A stretch of 64,000 nt of DNA from Persicitalea sp964500445 (GTDB taxonomy: Bacteria > Bacteroidota > Bacteroidia > Cytophagales > Spirosomataceae), in NCBI GenBank assembly GCA_964500445.1, contig CAZCOG010000035.1, forward strand, positions 1 through 64,000. Reading direction: 5' to 3'. Below, one piece after another: positions 17,420 through 26,011 of the stretch (its first letter is position 1; each line of letters begins with the position of its first letter). The notes under the pieces were generated by a model. The model was not told the origin of the DNA. It did not search any database and saw nothing but the letters and a program-made list of their open reading frames with translations. The translations under genes and the position numbers were made by a program.

Positions 17420-18613
17420 ATGATGAAATTACTAAATATAGGCTTTTCGACTGGGTTAATTGGCTTGTTCTTTTTTCTTACGCTGTTAGTTTCTTGTCAG
17501 AAAAGTTCTGATAAACAAAAAGATAACAGTGAGGTTGCGTCAAATTCTGATAATGTTAATTCTCTAACTCCCGTAACCAATGAGGGAGTTATTTTTTATG
17601 CCAACAACGTGGATAAAGCGTTTGAAATGGCAAAGGCGGAAGACAAGCCTCTCTTCATTGAGATTTACTCGGAATCATGCCATGTCTGCCAAAGCTTTAT
17701 TCCTATTTTTAAGGAAGAAAAAGTTAGTGATTTCTACAATAAGACGTTTCTAAATTACCGTATCGAGGTCAACTCACCGGAGTTCCAGAGCTTCGTCTTG
17801 GGGCAAAAGATTTTTGTGCCGTCCTTACCATTGCTTCTCTATTTCGATCAAAATCGAAAGCTTATTCATTTGGGTACAATCGACGCTAATAGGGAAAAAC
17901 TGATCGAGCAGGGAGAAATAGCCCTCAATCCAAATCGTCGGGCTGATTCTATGCAGAAACGGTTTGAAGCGGGAGAAAAAGATAATCAGTTTCTGGTTGA
18001 TTACGCTTTGTTCAGTAAGGTAACTATGGATACGGCAGCCAACCGGAAGGCAATGGAAATATATGCTAGCCAACAACCGGAGAGCAGCTATACTTCGGAG
18101 ACAAACTATCGGGCAATACAGAAATTACTCATGGATGTTGAAAATCCGTTAGGAAAGTACTTTGTGACCCATTTGCCGCTTTACAGACAAGGACGCGACG
18201 CCGCTGAGGTAAAGAATGTGGCCGAGAACCTTATCATGTCTTCCCTGTATAGTAGTTTTGGCAATCAATACAGTAGCAACAAAATCAAGCAAATGCGGGA
18301 TTATATGATTGAGGCGGATATTGAGCCCCAAGTTGCTAGAAACCGGGTACTTTTACCGTTAATCAATGCCTATTTTCGCGAAAAAACACCGGAACGCGCC
18401 GTAGAACTGGTTAATACGCACATTTCCCAGGTACCGCTTAAAGTACCTGACTATGCCTATCTGTTAAAGTACTTTAATGAGCATTCACCGGATGCAAGTT
18501 ATGTACCCTCGGCTGAAAAATGGGCGGCCAATGCCCTTAACATGGCTCCGAAAGGTTCTGAGGAGGAAGTTAATCTGAGGATGGAACTGGCGGCAGCGAA
18601 GCGTCGGCTATAA
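17420..18613 (+). CDS. Thioredoxin-fold lipoprotein
   Basis: A 397-residue lipoprotein (signal LFFFLTLLVSCQ with lipobox Cys). A low-complexity Ser/Asn/Asp linker leads to a thioredoxin-like domain (~55-160) with the redox motif ESCHVCQSF (CxxC) and a cis-Pro-like stretch VPSLPLLLYF. The remaining ~230 residues are helical, ending in a TPR-like region (LVDYALFSK..., AANALNMAPKGSEEEVNLRMELAAAKRRL). This resembles DUF255/thioredoxin_7-type proteins. Periplasmic thiol-disulfide work is likely but the partner is unknown. It directly follows gldC. Confidence 0.8.
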   Translation: MMKLLNIGFSTGLIGLFFFLTLLVSCQKSSDKQKDNSEVASNSDNVNSLTPVTNEGVIFYANNVDKAFEMAKAEDKPLFIEIYSESCHVCQSFIPIFKEEKVSDFYNKTFLNYRIEVNSPEFQSFVLGQKIFVPSLPLLLYFDQNRKLIHLGTIDANREKLIEQGEIALNPNRRADSMQKRFEAGEKDNQFLVDYALFSKVTMDTAANRKAMEIYASQQPESSYTSETNYRAIQKLLMDVENPLGKYFVTHLPLYRQGRDAAEVKNVAENLIMSSLYSSFGNQYSSNKIKQMRDYMIEADIEPQVARNRVLLPLINAYFREKTPERAVELVNTHISQVPLKVPDYAYLLKYFNEHSPDASYVPSAEKWAANALNMAPKGSEEEVNLRMELAAAKRRL

Positions 18614-18634
18614 AATTATTACTAAGCCTGTAAT

Positions 18635-19213
18635 TCAATTTTGTCCAAGCCGCTCCGATATTTTGGTATTGGACAAATCAATATTGAAAGGTGACTGAGA
18701 AAGTATTTGAACGGAATCTTCGTCGCCCAGTTCCACTGCCCTTAGCAAATCGCGTTTGGACTGAGAAAATTGATCCATTCGTAGCCGTGATAAGCCTCGT
18801 AATCGCAGAGCATCCGCTTTTTCATTCCTGAAAAACCATACTGCTTTATCGAATTCCCGAAAAGCATCTTCAAATTCTTTCAAGGCGAAATGAGCTTTGC
18901 CCTTGTCCAAGTAACAGTCAGCAAGCGTATTATCGAAGCTCAATGCCAGAGACAGGTCATAGATCGCGGAATAGTAATTCTCGTCATGCAGATTGCATTT
19001 TCCTCGATAGGCATACGCTACTGCTGATTTTGGATTAGTCTTGACTGCTTCGTCGAAATAATGGAAAGCCGCTTCGAAATCGCTTTCGCTTATAAGTTTT
19101 ACTCCTGCCGCGAATCGTAATAAATCTTTATCCGCTTTGGTATCGTGATCTGTGAGGAAGTACTTTATAAAAAGGTAAGGAATAAATAGCAGGACGACCA
19201 GGCAAATTTCCAT
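18635..19213 (-). CDS. Membrane-anchored TPR protein
   Basis: 192 residues: an N-terminal hydrophobic anchor (MEICLVVLLFIPYLFIKYF), then at least three tetratricopeptide repeats (for example AAFHYFDEAVKTNPKSAVAYA, SAIYDLSLALSFDNTLADCYL, DAFREFDKAVWFFRNEKADA) and a short C-terminal tail. It should display a protein-protein scaffold next to the inner membrane; no catalytic residues are seen. It ends 21 bp from the convergent thioredoxin-fold gene and is the last gene of the minus-strand group led by ispG. Confidence 0.8.
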   Translation of the reverse strand: MEICLVVLLFIPYLFIKYFLTDHDTKADKDLLRFAAGVKLISESDFEAAFHYFDEAVKTNPKSAVAYAYRGKCNLHDENYYSAIYDLSLALSFDNTLADCYLDKGKAHFALKEFEDAFREFDKAVWFFRNEKADALRLRGLSRLRMDQFSQSKRDLLRAVELGDEDSVQILSQSPFNIDLSNTKISERLGQN

Positions 19214-19234
19214 GGGATTTTGGTTTCTATACGG

Positions 19235-19585
19235 TCAGTTAAATTCTGCACGTACTTTGGCAGGAAGAGTAGCTACTACAAGTGTATAAGAGTCTTGAAT
19301 CCAGGACTTTAAAGTTTCATTAGAAACGCTTCCGTTGGCCAATATCGTATTCCAGTGCTTTTTATTCATGTGGTAGCCGGGCAGAACACAGTCGTATTGT
19401 TCGCGTAGTTCCTGCGCTTTCTCTGGGTCACATTTTACGTTAAACTGCACAATTTCTGTATCTAACGAAGTGAGAAGAAATACTTTTCCCTTTACCTTGA
19501 ATACCAGCGTTTGTTCGCCGAAAGGAAACCCTTCGGTAGTTCCAGGTAAGGAAAGGCAATAGTCGCGCAACTCTTCGATATTCAC
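19235..19585 (-). CDS. MmcQ/YjbR family protein
   Basis: A 116-residue protein of the MmcQ/YjbR (CyaY-like fold, DNA-binding-like) family: LPGTTEGFPFGEQTLVFKVKGKVFLLTSLD, VKCDPEKAQELREQYDCVLPGYHMNKKHWNTI. It starts at GTG overlapping the preceding stop (GTGA), so it is translationally coupled. Members are small and widespread, with no firm function. It lies between a small membrane protein and the TPR protein. Confidence 0.88.
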   Translation of the reverse strand: MNIEELRDYCLSLPGTTEGFPFGEQTLVFKVKGKVFLLTSLDTEIVQFNVKCDPEKAQELREQYDCVLPGYHMNKKHWNTILANGSVSNETLKSWIQDSYTLVVATLPAKVRAEFN

Positions 19586-19770
19586 CGCGTGCAGGCTCTA
19601 AAAACCATCACTATAACACAAAAAAGGAACATTACGATTGAAATCCGGTTGATCCCATGCATCATCTTTAAATTGAAGGAACTGGGATCGTTGGGATCAG
19701 GCTTTTTAAAAACCCGGATGAAATATTTGAATACATCCCCAATCTGAAAATATTTTTTGAAATCACTCAT
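19582..19770 (-). CDS. Small membrane protein (DUF6728-like)
   Basis: 62 residues starting at the ATG at 19770, two bases after the ispG stop; a longer version is possible but would overlap ispG. It begins MSDFKKYFQIGDVFKYFIRVFKKPDP and ends with one membrane helix (ISIVMFLFCVIVMVF). It resembles small Bacteroidota proteins of unknown function of the DUF6728 kind. It is coupled to ispG upstream and to the YjbR gene downstream. Confidence 0.65.
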   Translation of the reverse strand: MSDFKKYFQIGDVFKYFIRVFKKPDPNDPSSFNLKMMHGINRISIVMFLFCVIVMVFRACTR

Positions 19771-19771
19771 G

Positions 19772-21769
19772 TCAATTGTCTGAAGGTTCTGTCCACCTGC
19801 CATCTTCCTTAATAATCCCAATCAATTCCGCAACGGCCTTATCCGCCGTGACTGAACGCTTTACAACCTGTTGGCCTCGGTAGAGGGCTATTTTATCTTT
19901 TCCCATGCCCACATACCCATAATCGGCATCGGCCATTTCGCCGGGGCCATTCACGATGCAGCCCATGATGCCAATTTTTAAACCCTTAAGATGCTCGGTA
20001 TGTTTGCGAATCATGGCGGTAGTTTCCTGCAAATCGAATAAAGTCCGACCGCAGGAAGGGCAGGAGATATACTCGGTTTTTGACATTCGGGTGCGCGCTG
20101 CCTGTAGTACGCCAAAAGCAATCGAATTAAACTCAGCGGCCGTTTTTAACTTCACGACTTTCTCGACAGCACCTTCATAATCAGGGCTTAACCAAATTCC
20201 GTCGCCTAGCCCATCCACCAGTAAACCTCCAACGTCCGTTGCTGCATAAAGTGGTAATGTCTCGGAATTCTGTGCATCATAAGTTCGCCTGACTATAACC
20301 GGCGAATCAATCTTCTTTTCAAGCAACTTGAAAAATAATCGCCGCAGCTCCGGCATGGCGTGCTCATTACCCGATGTAAGTACCAAAACTACGTTAGCGC
20401 TATCATTAAATTGATCAAGGAAATGCTCGTTAAAGTCATTTATGTCGCCTTGAACAAAGTTTAATGAATGATGCAGAGATTGATTACTGGAAAATTCTTG
20501 GACTGTTAAAAGAGGTAGTTTGTTTTTGCGATCCGCATGAGCAAGCCAGACTTGATAATCTAGAATTTCTTTTAGTCCGTTAGGGAGCATGAAAGGAATG
20601 GGTTGCTGGCCAGAGTAAATGTAGTCGGCTCCCTGATCGTTCATCGCCCACTTATCAGGAACGGGAAGAAAAAAATGACCAACGCTTCGAAGGTCCTCGT
20701 GAGTCTCGACGGTGACAGATGAGTAATCGGCAATAACACGCGGAACGTTTATTCCACCAATATTGGATACTTCCTGTGTAGAGCGGCGAGTGTACTGAAA
20801 AGGATCAATGGGAATTTGCTCAATGGGCTCGATAGGGGGGTGATTGGGGCGCAAAGTGTATCGATCGACCAATGCTCTGGCCACAGGTACTTCGTTTTCT
20901 GGTGCTTCGGTGAGCGACACCCGAACAGTATCGCCCAAACCATCTTCCAAAAGAGTTCCGATTCCAACAGCTGATTTAATACGGCCATCTTCAGCTTCAC
21001 CAGCCTCGGTGACACCCAAATGCAGTGGGTATGGTTTCAGGCCTTCTTCGTCCAGACGCTGAACCAGCAATCGGTAGGCTTCTACCATCACCTGCGTGTT
21101 ACTGGATTTCATGGAAAGTACTATTTGCGAGTAGTTCATTTCCTCGCAAATCCGCAGGAATTCCAGAGCCGATTCCACCATGCCAAGCGGTGTATCACCG
21201 TATCGACTCAAAATTCGGTCGGAAAGTGACCCGTGGTTAGTTCCGATGCGCATCGCGGTACCATATTCCTGGCAAATCCTGACCAAAGGAATAAATTTCT
21301 CCCTGATTCGCTCCAATTCTGCTGCGTACGATTCATCTGTATAGTCGATTACTTCGAATCGCTTCCGGTCGGCGTAGTTACCTGGGTTAATCCTGACCTT
21401 TTCGACAATCCTGGCGGCCAGCTCGGCGGCGTTAGGGGTAAAGTGAATATCTGCGATCAGAGGTACCCGGATTCCGCGGGACAGCAATCCCTTCTTAATA
21501 TTTTCAAGATTCTGAGCCTCTTTTACACTCGGTGCCGTAATTCTCACATACTCACATCCTGCTTCAACCATCCTGATTACTTCGGCGATCGAACCCTCGG
21601 TATCCATGGTATCGACAGTAGTCATCGACTGCACCCGAATCGGGTAGTCGGAACCTAAGGGTAAATCGCCGATATTGACCGTTATCGTTTTCCGGCGAAG
21701 GTACTTTGTAAGGGAAGGACAGTAGGAGTTTTTAGAGACTAAGACAGGATCGGGAAGAATGGCTTCCAT
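19772..21769 (-). CDS. ispG: 4-hydroxy-3-methylbut-2-enyl diphosphate synthase IspG (long form)
   Basis: Penultimate enzyme of the non-mevalonate (MEP) isoprenoid pathway, reducing the cyclic diphosphate MEcPP to HMBPP. The 665 residues are in the three-domain (plant/Bacteroidota/Chlamydia) layout: N-terminal TIM barrel (VQSMTTVDTMDTEGS, INPGNYADRK), a ~250-residue insert (~290-560), and a C-terminal 4Fe-4S domain with CPSCGRTLFDL and GIMGCIVNGPGEMADADYG supplying the three Cys and one Glu ligand. E. coli IspG is only ~370 residues, so the insert is the distinguishing mark. First gene of the minus-strand group. Confidence 0.96.
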   Translation of the reverse strand: MEAILPDPVLVSKNSYCPSLTKYLRRKTITVNIGDLPLGSDYPIRVQSMTTVDTMDTEGSIAEVIRMVEAGCEYVRITAPSVKEAQNLENIKKGLLSRGIRVPLIADIHFTPNAAELAARIVEKVRINPGNYADRKRFEVIDYTDESYAAELERIREKFIPLVRICQEYGTAMRIGTNHGSLSDRILSRYGDTPLGMVESALEFLRICEEMNYSQIVLSMKSSNTQVMVEAYRLLVQRLDEEGLKPYPLHLGVTEAGEAEDGRIKSAVGIGTLLEDGLGDTVRVSLTEAPENEVPVARALVDRYTLRPNHPPIEPIEQIPIDPFQYTRRSTQEVSNIGGINVPRVIADYSSVTVETHEDLRSVGHFFLPVPDKWAMNDQGADYIYSGQQPIPFMLPNGLKEILDYQVWLAHADRKNKLPLLTVQEFSSNQSLHHSLNFVQGDINDFNEHFLDQFNDSANVVLVLTSGNEHAMPELRRLFFKLLEKKIDSPVIVRRTYDAQNSETLPLYAATDVGGLLVDGLGDGIWLSPDYEGAVEKVVKLKTAAEFNSIAFGVLQAARTRMSKTEYISCPSCGRTLFDLQETTAMIRKHTEHLKGLKIGIMGCIVNGPGEMADADYGYVGMGKDKIALYRGQQVVKRSVTADKAVAELIGIIKEDGRWTEPSDN

Positions 21770-21890
21770 AGAGCAATAGCGTTTTATTTCAAAACGATGT
21801 CGGTTCCAAAAAGTTCTTATTTAAAGAAAAATGAAAGTGTAATTCCTTTAACTTGAATTCTGAAAAAGGAGGTCTTTCCAGTTCAGGAAT

Positions 21891-23114
21891 CTACCACACC
21901 CGCTTATTATGTCCCCAGACGGCGTAGTAATAGATAAACAAATACAAGGGTATCAGGAGCACATACGCATTTTGGGTACTACCCATTGAGTCGGCTAAGG
22001 CACCATATACGAGTGGCAAAATGGCTCCGCCTGAAATACCCATAACCAGCAGGGCCGCGCCGGTTTTGATGAATTTGCCTAAACCTTCAATCGCCAGCGG
22101 CCATATGGCCGGCCACATTACGGCATTGGATAAGCCAAGAAGTGCAATGCAAAGTACTGAGGTATAACCCGTGGTGAATATTGCCACGATGGTCACAATA
22201 ATTCCGAATAACGCAGAGAATTTCAGCCAGGCTTGTTGAGAAATGTACTTGGGAATCAATAAAATGCCCATGATGTAGCCAATAATCATGGCGCTCAAAG
22301 TATATGTTCCGAATAATTTGGCTTCTTCTTCGGGAAAACCGCTGGTCACGCCATAACTAATGATGGTGTCGCCAGCAATTACCTCGACCCCCACGTAACA
22401 AAAGATGGCAAAAACACCCAGCATCAGATTAGGGAACTGAAAAATGCTGTCTTTGGCAACAACTACCGAACCGTCGGTGGGCAAGTCTTCTTCTGGTTCA
22501 TCGATTTCTGGTAAGTTTTTTGACAATTTTATGAGTAGCGCCATTCCCACTAAAACTCCCGTCAAAATTAAATACGGCGTAACTACCTTGTCCAATTCCT
22601 CTGCCTGGCTGGTAGCCGTAGTTCCTGCCAGTAATAATCCGCCAAAAATAACCTGGCTGACAATACCCGCTGCCTTATTGGCCAGTCCCATGAAACTGAT
22701 ACGAGCTGCTGCACTTTCTTTCGGGCCCAGAATGGTTACGTAGGGATTTATAGCAGTTTGTAACAAAGTAAGGCCTATGCCAATAGTAAATAAGCCGACC
22801 AAAAATAAAGTATAGGATGCAGAACTTGCCGCTGGTACAAAAATCACTGTTCCCACGGCCATAACCAACAGGCCAACGGACATACCATTTTTGAAGCCAA
22901 CCATTTTGAGGACCGCAGCCGAAGGCAACGCCATCAGGGTATAGGAAATAAAGAAGGCAAAGGTGACGAGATAAGAGCTGGTGTTGTCGAGGTTAAAAGC
23001 CTTTTGAAAAAATGTGATCAACGTTCCGTTTACCCAGGTCACAAAACCCAGGATGAAGAAAAGTACACCAACTATAATTAAAGGGCCGAGGTAGTTTGAT
23101 TTTTTTTGAGACAC
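21891..23114 (-). CDS. FucP-type sugar MFS transporter
   Basis: A 407-residue, 12-helix proton-coupled sugar permease of the FucP/GluP group. The marks are FFILGFVTWVNGTLITFFQKAFNLDN in helix 1 and the loop after it, AGTVIFVPAAS-like VGTVIFVPAAS in helix 3, and GLTLLQTAINPYVTILGPKESAAARISF after helix 4. An acidic central loop (EIDEPEEDLPTDGS) separates the halves. The start codon is GTG; no upstream ATG fits. Glucose, galactose or fucose cannot be told apart by eye. The neighbouring GH109-like enzyme, ~100 bp upstream on the same strand, suggests use of released amino- or deoxy-sugars. Confidence 0.92.
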   Translation of the reverse strand: MSQKKSNYLGPLIIVGVLFFILGFVTWVNGTLITFFQKAFNLDNTSSYLVTFAFFISYTLMALPSAAVLKMVGFKNGMSVGLLVMAVGTVIFVPAASSASYTLFLVGLFTIGIGLTLLQTAINPYVTILGPKESAAARISFMGLANKAAGIVSQVIFGGLLLAGTTATSQAEELDKVVTPYLILTGVLVGMALLIKLSKNLPEIDEPEEDLPTDGSVVVAKDSIFQFPNLMLGVFAIFCYVGVEVIAGDTIISYGVTSGFPEEEAKLFGTYTLSAMIIGYIMGILLIPKYISQQAWLKFSALFGIIVTIVAIFTTGYTSVLCIALLGLSNAVMWPAIWPLAIEGLGKFIKTGAALLVMGISGGAILPLVYGALADSMGSTQNAYVLLIPLYLFIYYYAVWGHNKRVW

Positions 23115-23211
23115 GGGGAGGGAAGGTTTTTGTTAAAAAGGTACTTGTTAATAGGTAGATTGAAGATGTATTCAGGCAAATATTTTATTCATTTTTTTTT
23201 TCGTATCCGAT

Positions 23212-24570
23212 TCAATAATCTCCATTGAGGCCAAATATACGCTTGTTTGTGCGCCATTTACCACGCGTGAAGTCGGGAATTTCAACTGGTGAGCTTCCCC
23301 GGGCTATCGAAAGTTCGGATAGCGGGCTGATGGCGCTCCATGCGGCAGCGTCATAAACGTCGATAGGGGGAGCTACTTTGCGCTTTATTGCCTCAATGAA
23401 GCCGCGCAACACGAAATAGTCAATGCCTCCGTGGCCCGTATTTTCGGCTTCGCTCGCATTTTGTTGCCAAACCGGGTGATCGTATTTGTCCAGAATGGGA
23501 CCCGCTGGCTCCCAGGTGTGCGGCTTTTTGGCTGAATCTTCCAGATAAATCATACTACCATCATTCATCCAGATACCTTCTGTCCCCTGCGCCCGGAAAC
23601 CAAGCGAGTAGGGGCGGGGTGAGTTCGTGTCATGCATGATCACAATATTCTCCCCATTATAACAATCGATAACAGTCGTCACTACATCCCCCAACTTAAA
23701 TTTAACCTTGGCATTCGGGTGATTTTCTCCGCCCTTATCGACAATATATTTGTGCAAACTCCGTGACTTGGTGGCAGTAGAGGTAAGGTAATTGAATTTA
23801 TTTCCCCGGTTGATGTCAAGCCAATGAGCCACCGGGCCAAGTCCATGCGTAGGATAAATATCCCCATTGCGATCGATGGAATGCTGGGTTCGCCATTTGG
23901 CTTCCGAATATCCTTTCTCGCCGAACTCTACCCCACCACCATACGCTTGTTTTCCATCATTGAATTTCACTTCTCTTAAATCGTGCTGATAACCACAATG
24001 CGCGTAAGTCATCTCTCCAAATATACCTTTCCGTATCATGTTCAGTACCGCCATTACGTCACGGCGGTAACATACATTCTCCAAAATCATGCAATGTGAT
24101 CCTGTCTGTTCATGAGTATCTACCAGATCCCAGGATTCCTGTAAGGTAACAGTGGCCGAAACTTCTACTCCAGCGTACTTTCCGGCTTTCATGACCGCTA
24201 CGGACATGGGTACATGCCATTCCCAGGGAGTAGCGATCACTACTCCATCGAGATCATCCCGTTTGACCATATTCAAAAAATCTTCCTCGCCAGTAGAATA
24301 AACCTGTGGTTTTTTCCGGCCGGCTTTGGCGATCATAGCCTGGGTAGTACTAATTGCATTTGGGTCGATGTCGCAGATCGCGTTAATTTCGACGTCAGGA
24401 CGGTACATGGCCTGCTGCACATGATTACGGCCCCGCATACCGACGCCAATGAATCCAAGTCGAACTTTGTCTGCTGGGGCGGGGTTTGTAAAGTTAATTG
24501 CAGGAATAAAACCAGAGGCAGTCACTGCCAGGCCGCTTTTTTGCAAGAAATTTCGTCTATTCATTAGCAT
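23212..24570 (-). CDS. Gfo/Idh/MocA oxidoreductase, GH109-like (alpha-N-acetylgalactosaminidase type)
   Basis: 452 residues with an N-terminal export signal bearing Arg pair (NRRNFLQKSGLAVTASGF, Tat-like). A Rossmann domain follows (RLGFIGVGMRGRNHVQQA), then the catalytic domain. Family GH109 uses NAD-dependent redox chemistry to hydrolyse alpha-GalNAc; the segment EVSATVTLQESWDLVDTHEQ and ENVCYRRDVMAVLNMIRKG is in the style of that family, as is GGVEFGEKGYSEAKWR. A non-hydrolytic sugar oxidoreductase role remains possible. It may be co-transcribed with the sugar permease. A second possible ATG lies six bases downstream (MNRRNF). A G10 homopolymer lies ~70 bp upstream. Confidence 0.85.
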   Translation of the reverse strand: MLMNRRNFLQKSGLAVTASGFIPAINFTNPAPADKVRLGFIGVGMRGRNHVQQAMYRPDVEINAICDIDPNAISTTQAMIAKAGRKKPQVYSTGEEDFLNMVKRDDLDGVVIATPWEWHVPMSVAVMKAGKYAGVEVSATVTLQESWDLVDTHEQTGSHCMILENVCYRRDVMAVLNMIRKGIFGEMTYAHCGYQHDLREVKFNDGKQAYGGGVEFGEKGYSEAKWRTQHSIDRNGDIYPTHGLGPVAHWLDINRGNKFNYLTSTATKSRSLHKYIVDKGGENHPNAKVKFKLGDVVTTVIDCYNGENIVIMHDTNSPRPYSLGFRAQGTEGIWMNDGSMIYLEDSAKKPHTWEPAGPILDKYDHPVWQQNASEAENTGHGGIDYFVLRGFIEAIKRKVAPPIDVYDAAAWSAISPLSELSIARGSSPVEIPDFTRGKWRTNKRIFGLNGDY

Positions 24571-24882
24571 TATGAAATTTTAATTAGAAGCTGCAAAATA
24601 ATCCTTAAATCACCCAATAGTAAATTTATTTATTAATTGGGGGGGGGGTATATGCAGTTTTCTGAATAAGTATCTAATTATTAACCGTTTAGCTCCGTTT
24701 TATCAAAAAATTTTTTATAAAAAATTAAACGGATTAACCCAAACAAAACAAATTAACACGCCGTTTATCCAGTGCATTTTTAACCTAACGGGCCAAGGTT
24801 AATCCCCGCTCAGTGGTCATGAATGTGTTGTACACATACTCTGTAACGACATTTAGACCCAATATTCATTTTAAATTTTCGC
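24571..24882. other. 312-bp divergent intergenic region (gh109 / PTPS)
   Basis: No gene seen. Very AT-rich except for a run of ten G at 24639-24648 and a GC-richer part near 24790. Promoters for both flanking genes should lie here, but no TTTG-N20-TAnnTTTG match was found. TAAATTTT just before the PTPS ATG is a weak -7 candidate. Confidence 0.4.
24639..24648 (+). repeat. G10 homopolymer
   Basis: Ten consecutive G in an AT-rich intergenic stretch, about 70 bp upstream of the GH109-like gene and 235 bp upstream of the PTPS gene. Such tracts are prone to slippage and can vary promoter spacing. Confidence 0.9.
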
Positions 24883-25302
24883 ATGACTTCTCAAAGAGTT
24901 TCGGTGTTCCGCAGGGAGCATTTTAATGCCGCACATCGTCTTAATAATCCTAATTGGTCGGATGAGAAAAACGAACGTGTATACGGCAAATGCAATAATT
25001 TTAACTTTCATGGTCATAACTACGATTTAGAAGTACGGCTAACGGGGGAGATCGATCCCGAAACCGGTTACGTTTACGACATGAAGAAACTGAGTGATGT
25101 GATTAAGGAAAATGTACTTGACCGTTTTGACCATAAAAACCTGAATCTGGATACTGAAGAATTCAGCGATTTGAATCCTTCAGCCGAAAATATCGCCATT
25201 GTGATTCACGATATCCTAAGGAAAATAATTGACCCTAAGTTTGATTTGAAAATTCGTCTCTACGAAACAGAAAGAAATTATGTTGAATACCCCACCAAAT
25301 AA
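24883..25302 (+). CDS. 6-pyruvoyl-tetrahydropterin synthase family protein
   Basis: A 139-residue T-fold enzyme. Zinc ligands are His18 (NAAHRL), His43 and His45 (FHGHNY). The nucleophile Cys37 sits in YGKCNNFNFHGHNY, and the catalytic Asp83-His84 pair and C-terminal ETERNYVEYP Glu are present. The Cys-x5-His spacing and the GKCNN sequence match animal-type PTPS, whereas QueD has Cys-x3-His. This points to pyruvoyl-tetrahydropterin (biopterin-like) chemistry rather than queuosine. The 3' end overlaps folE by 23 nt, so both are translated together. Confidence 0.9.
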   Translation: MTSQRVSVFRREHFNAAHRLNNPNWSDEKNERVYGKCNNFNFHGHNYDLEVRLTGEIDPETGYVYDMKKLSDVIKENVLDRFDHKNLNLDTEEFSDLNPSAENIAIVIHDILRKIIDPKFDLKIRLYETERNYVEYPTK

Positions 25303-25963
25303 TGGTTTACCCCAAAATGGCGAAGTCGATGACATCGGCCATGACCATATTATGACTTCGTACGACACGCCACTTCGTGTGGATGCCTTTGCTATGGACG
25401 ACGATATCAAAATAGAACTTATTGAGAAGCATTTTCGCCACATTATGGAAATTATGGGCCTCGACCTCACCGATGACAGCCTGAATGGCACGCCTCTCCG
25501 GGTCGCCAAAATGTTTATAAAGGAGAATTTTAGCGGTTTGAATCCCGAGAATAAGCCTGCCATTACACTTTTTGAAAACAAATACAAATACGGCGAAATG
25601 CTGGTGGAAAAGGATATTACCGTGTTTTCAAACTGTGAACACCATTTCGTTCCGATTTACGGCAAAGCCCACGTTGCCTATATTTCAAGTGGAGAGGTGA
25701 TTGGACTTTCTAAGTTGAATCGGATTGTGCAATATTATTCCAAACGTCCACAGGTACAGGAAAGGCTTACTGTTCAGATCGCCAACGAGTTAAAGGAAGT
25801 TTTGAAAACTGAGGACGTTGCCGTAGTTGTCGACGCGCAGCACATGTGCGTGCAATCCCGTGGAATTCAGGACTCAGGTAGCTCTACAATTACCTCCTTT
25901 TATGGGGGAAAATTTAGGGAAGAGTCAACCCGAAAAGAGTTTCTCAGCTATTTGGAAATGTAG
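25280..25963 (+). CDS. folE: GTP cyclohydrolase I
   Basis: Converts GTP to 7,8-dihydroneopterin triphosphate, the entry step for folate, queuosine and biopterin. 227 residues. Zinc ligands are Cys119 and His122 (SNCEHHF) and Cys190 (QHMCVQSRG). The substrate loop contains IGLSKLNRIVQYYSKRPQVQERLT. The start overlaps the PTPS gene; a GAAAG sequence lies just upstream. Its position between PTPS and a short-chain dehydrogenase suggests that the main product here is a reduced pterin made by these three enzymes in order. Confidence 0.95.
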   Translation: MLNTPPNNGLPQNGEVDDIGHDHIMTSYDTPLRVDAFAMDDDIKIELIEKHFRHIMEIMGLDLTDDSLNGTPLRVAKMFIKENFSGLNPENKPAITLFENKYKYGEMLVEKDITVFSNCEHHFVPIYGKAHVAYISSGEVIGLSKLNRIVQYYSKRPQVQERLTVQIANELKEVLKTEDVAVVVDAQHMCVQSRGIQDSGSSTITSFYGGKFREESTRKEFLSYLEM

Positions 25964-26011
25964 TTTAAGATAACTGTCAGCTGAATCAGGTACCACCAAT
26001 AAAAGTCTATT

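Noticed and set aside
24883..25302. QueD (queuosine pathway) assignment
   Set aside because: The Cys-x5-His spacing and GKCNN match PTPS, not the Cys-x3-His of QueD; queC and queE are not nearby.
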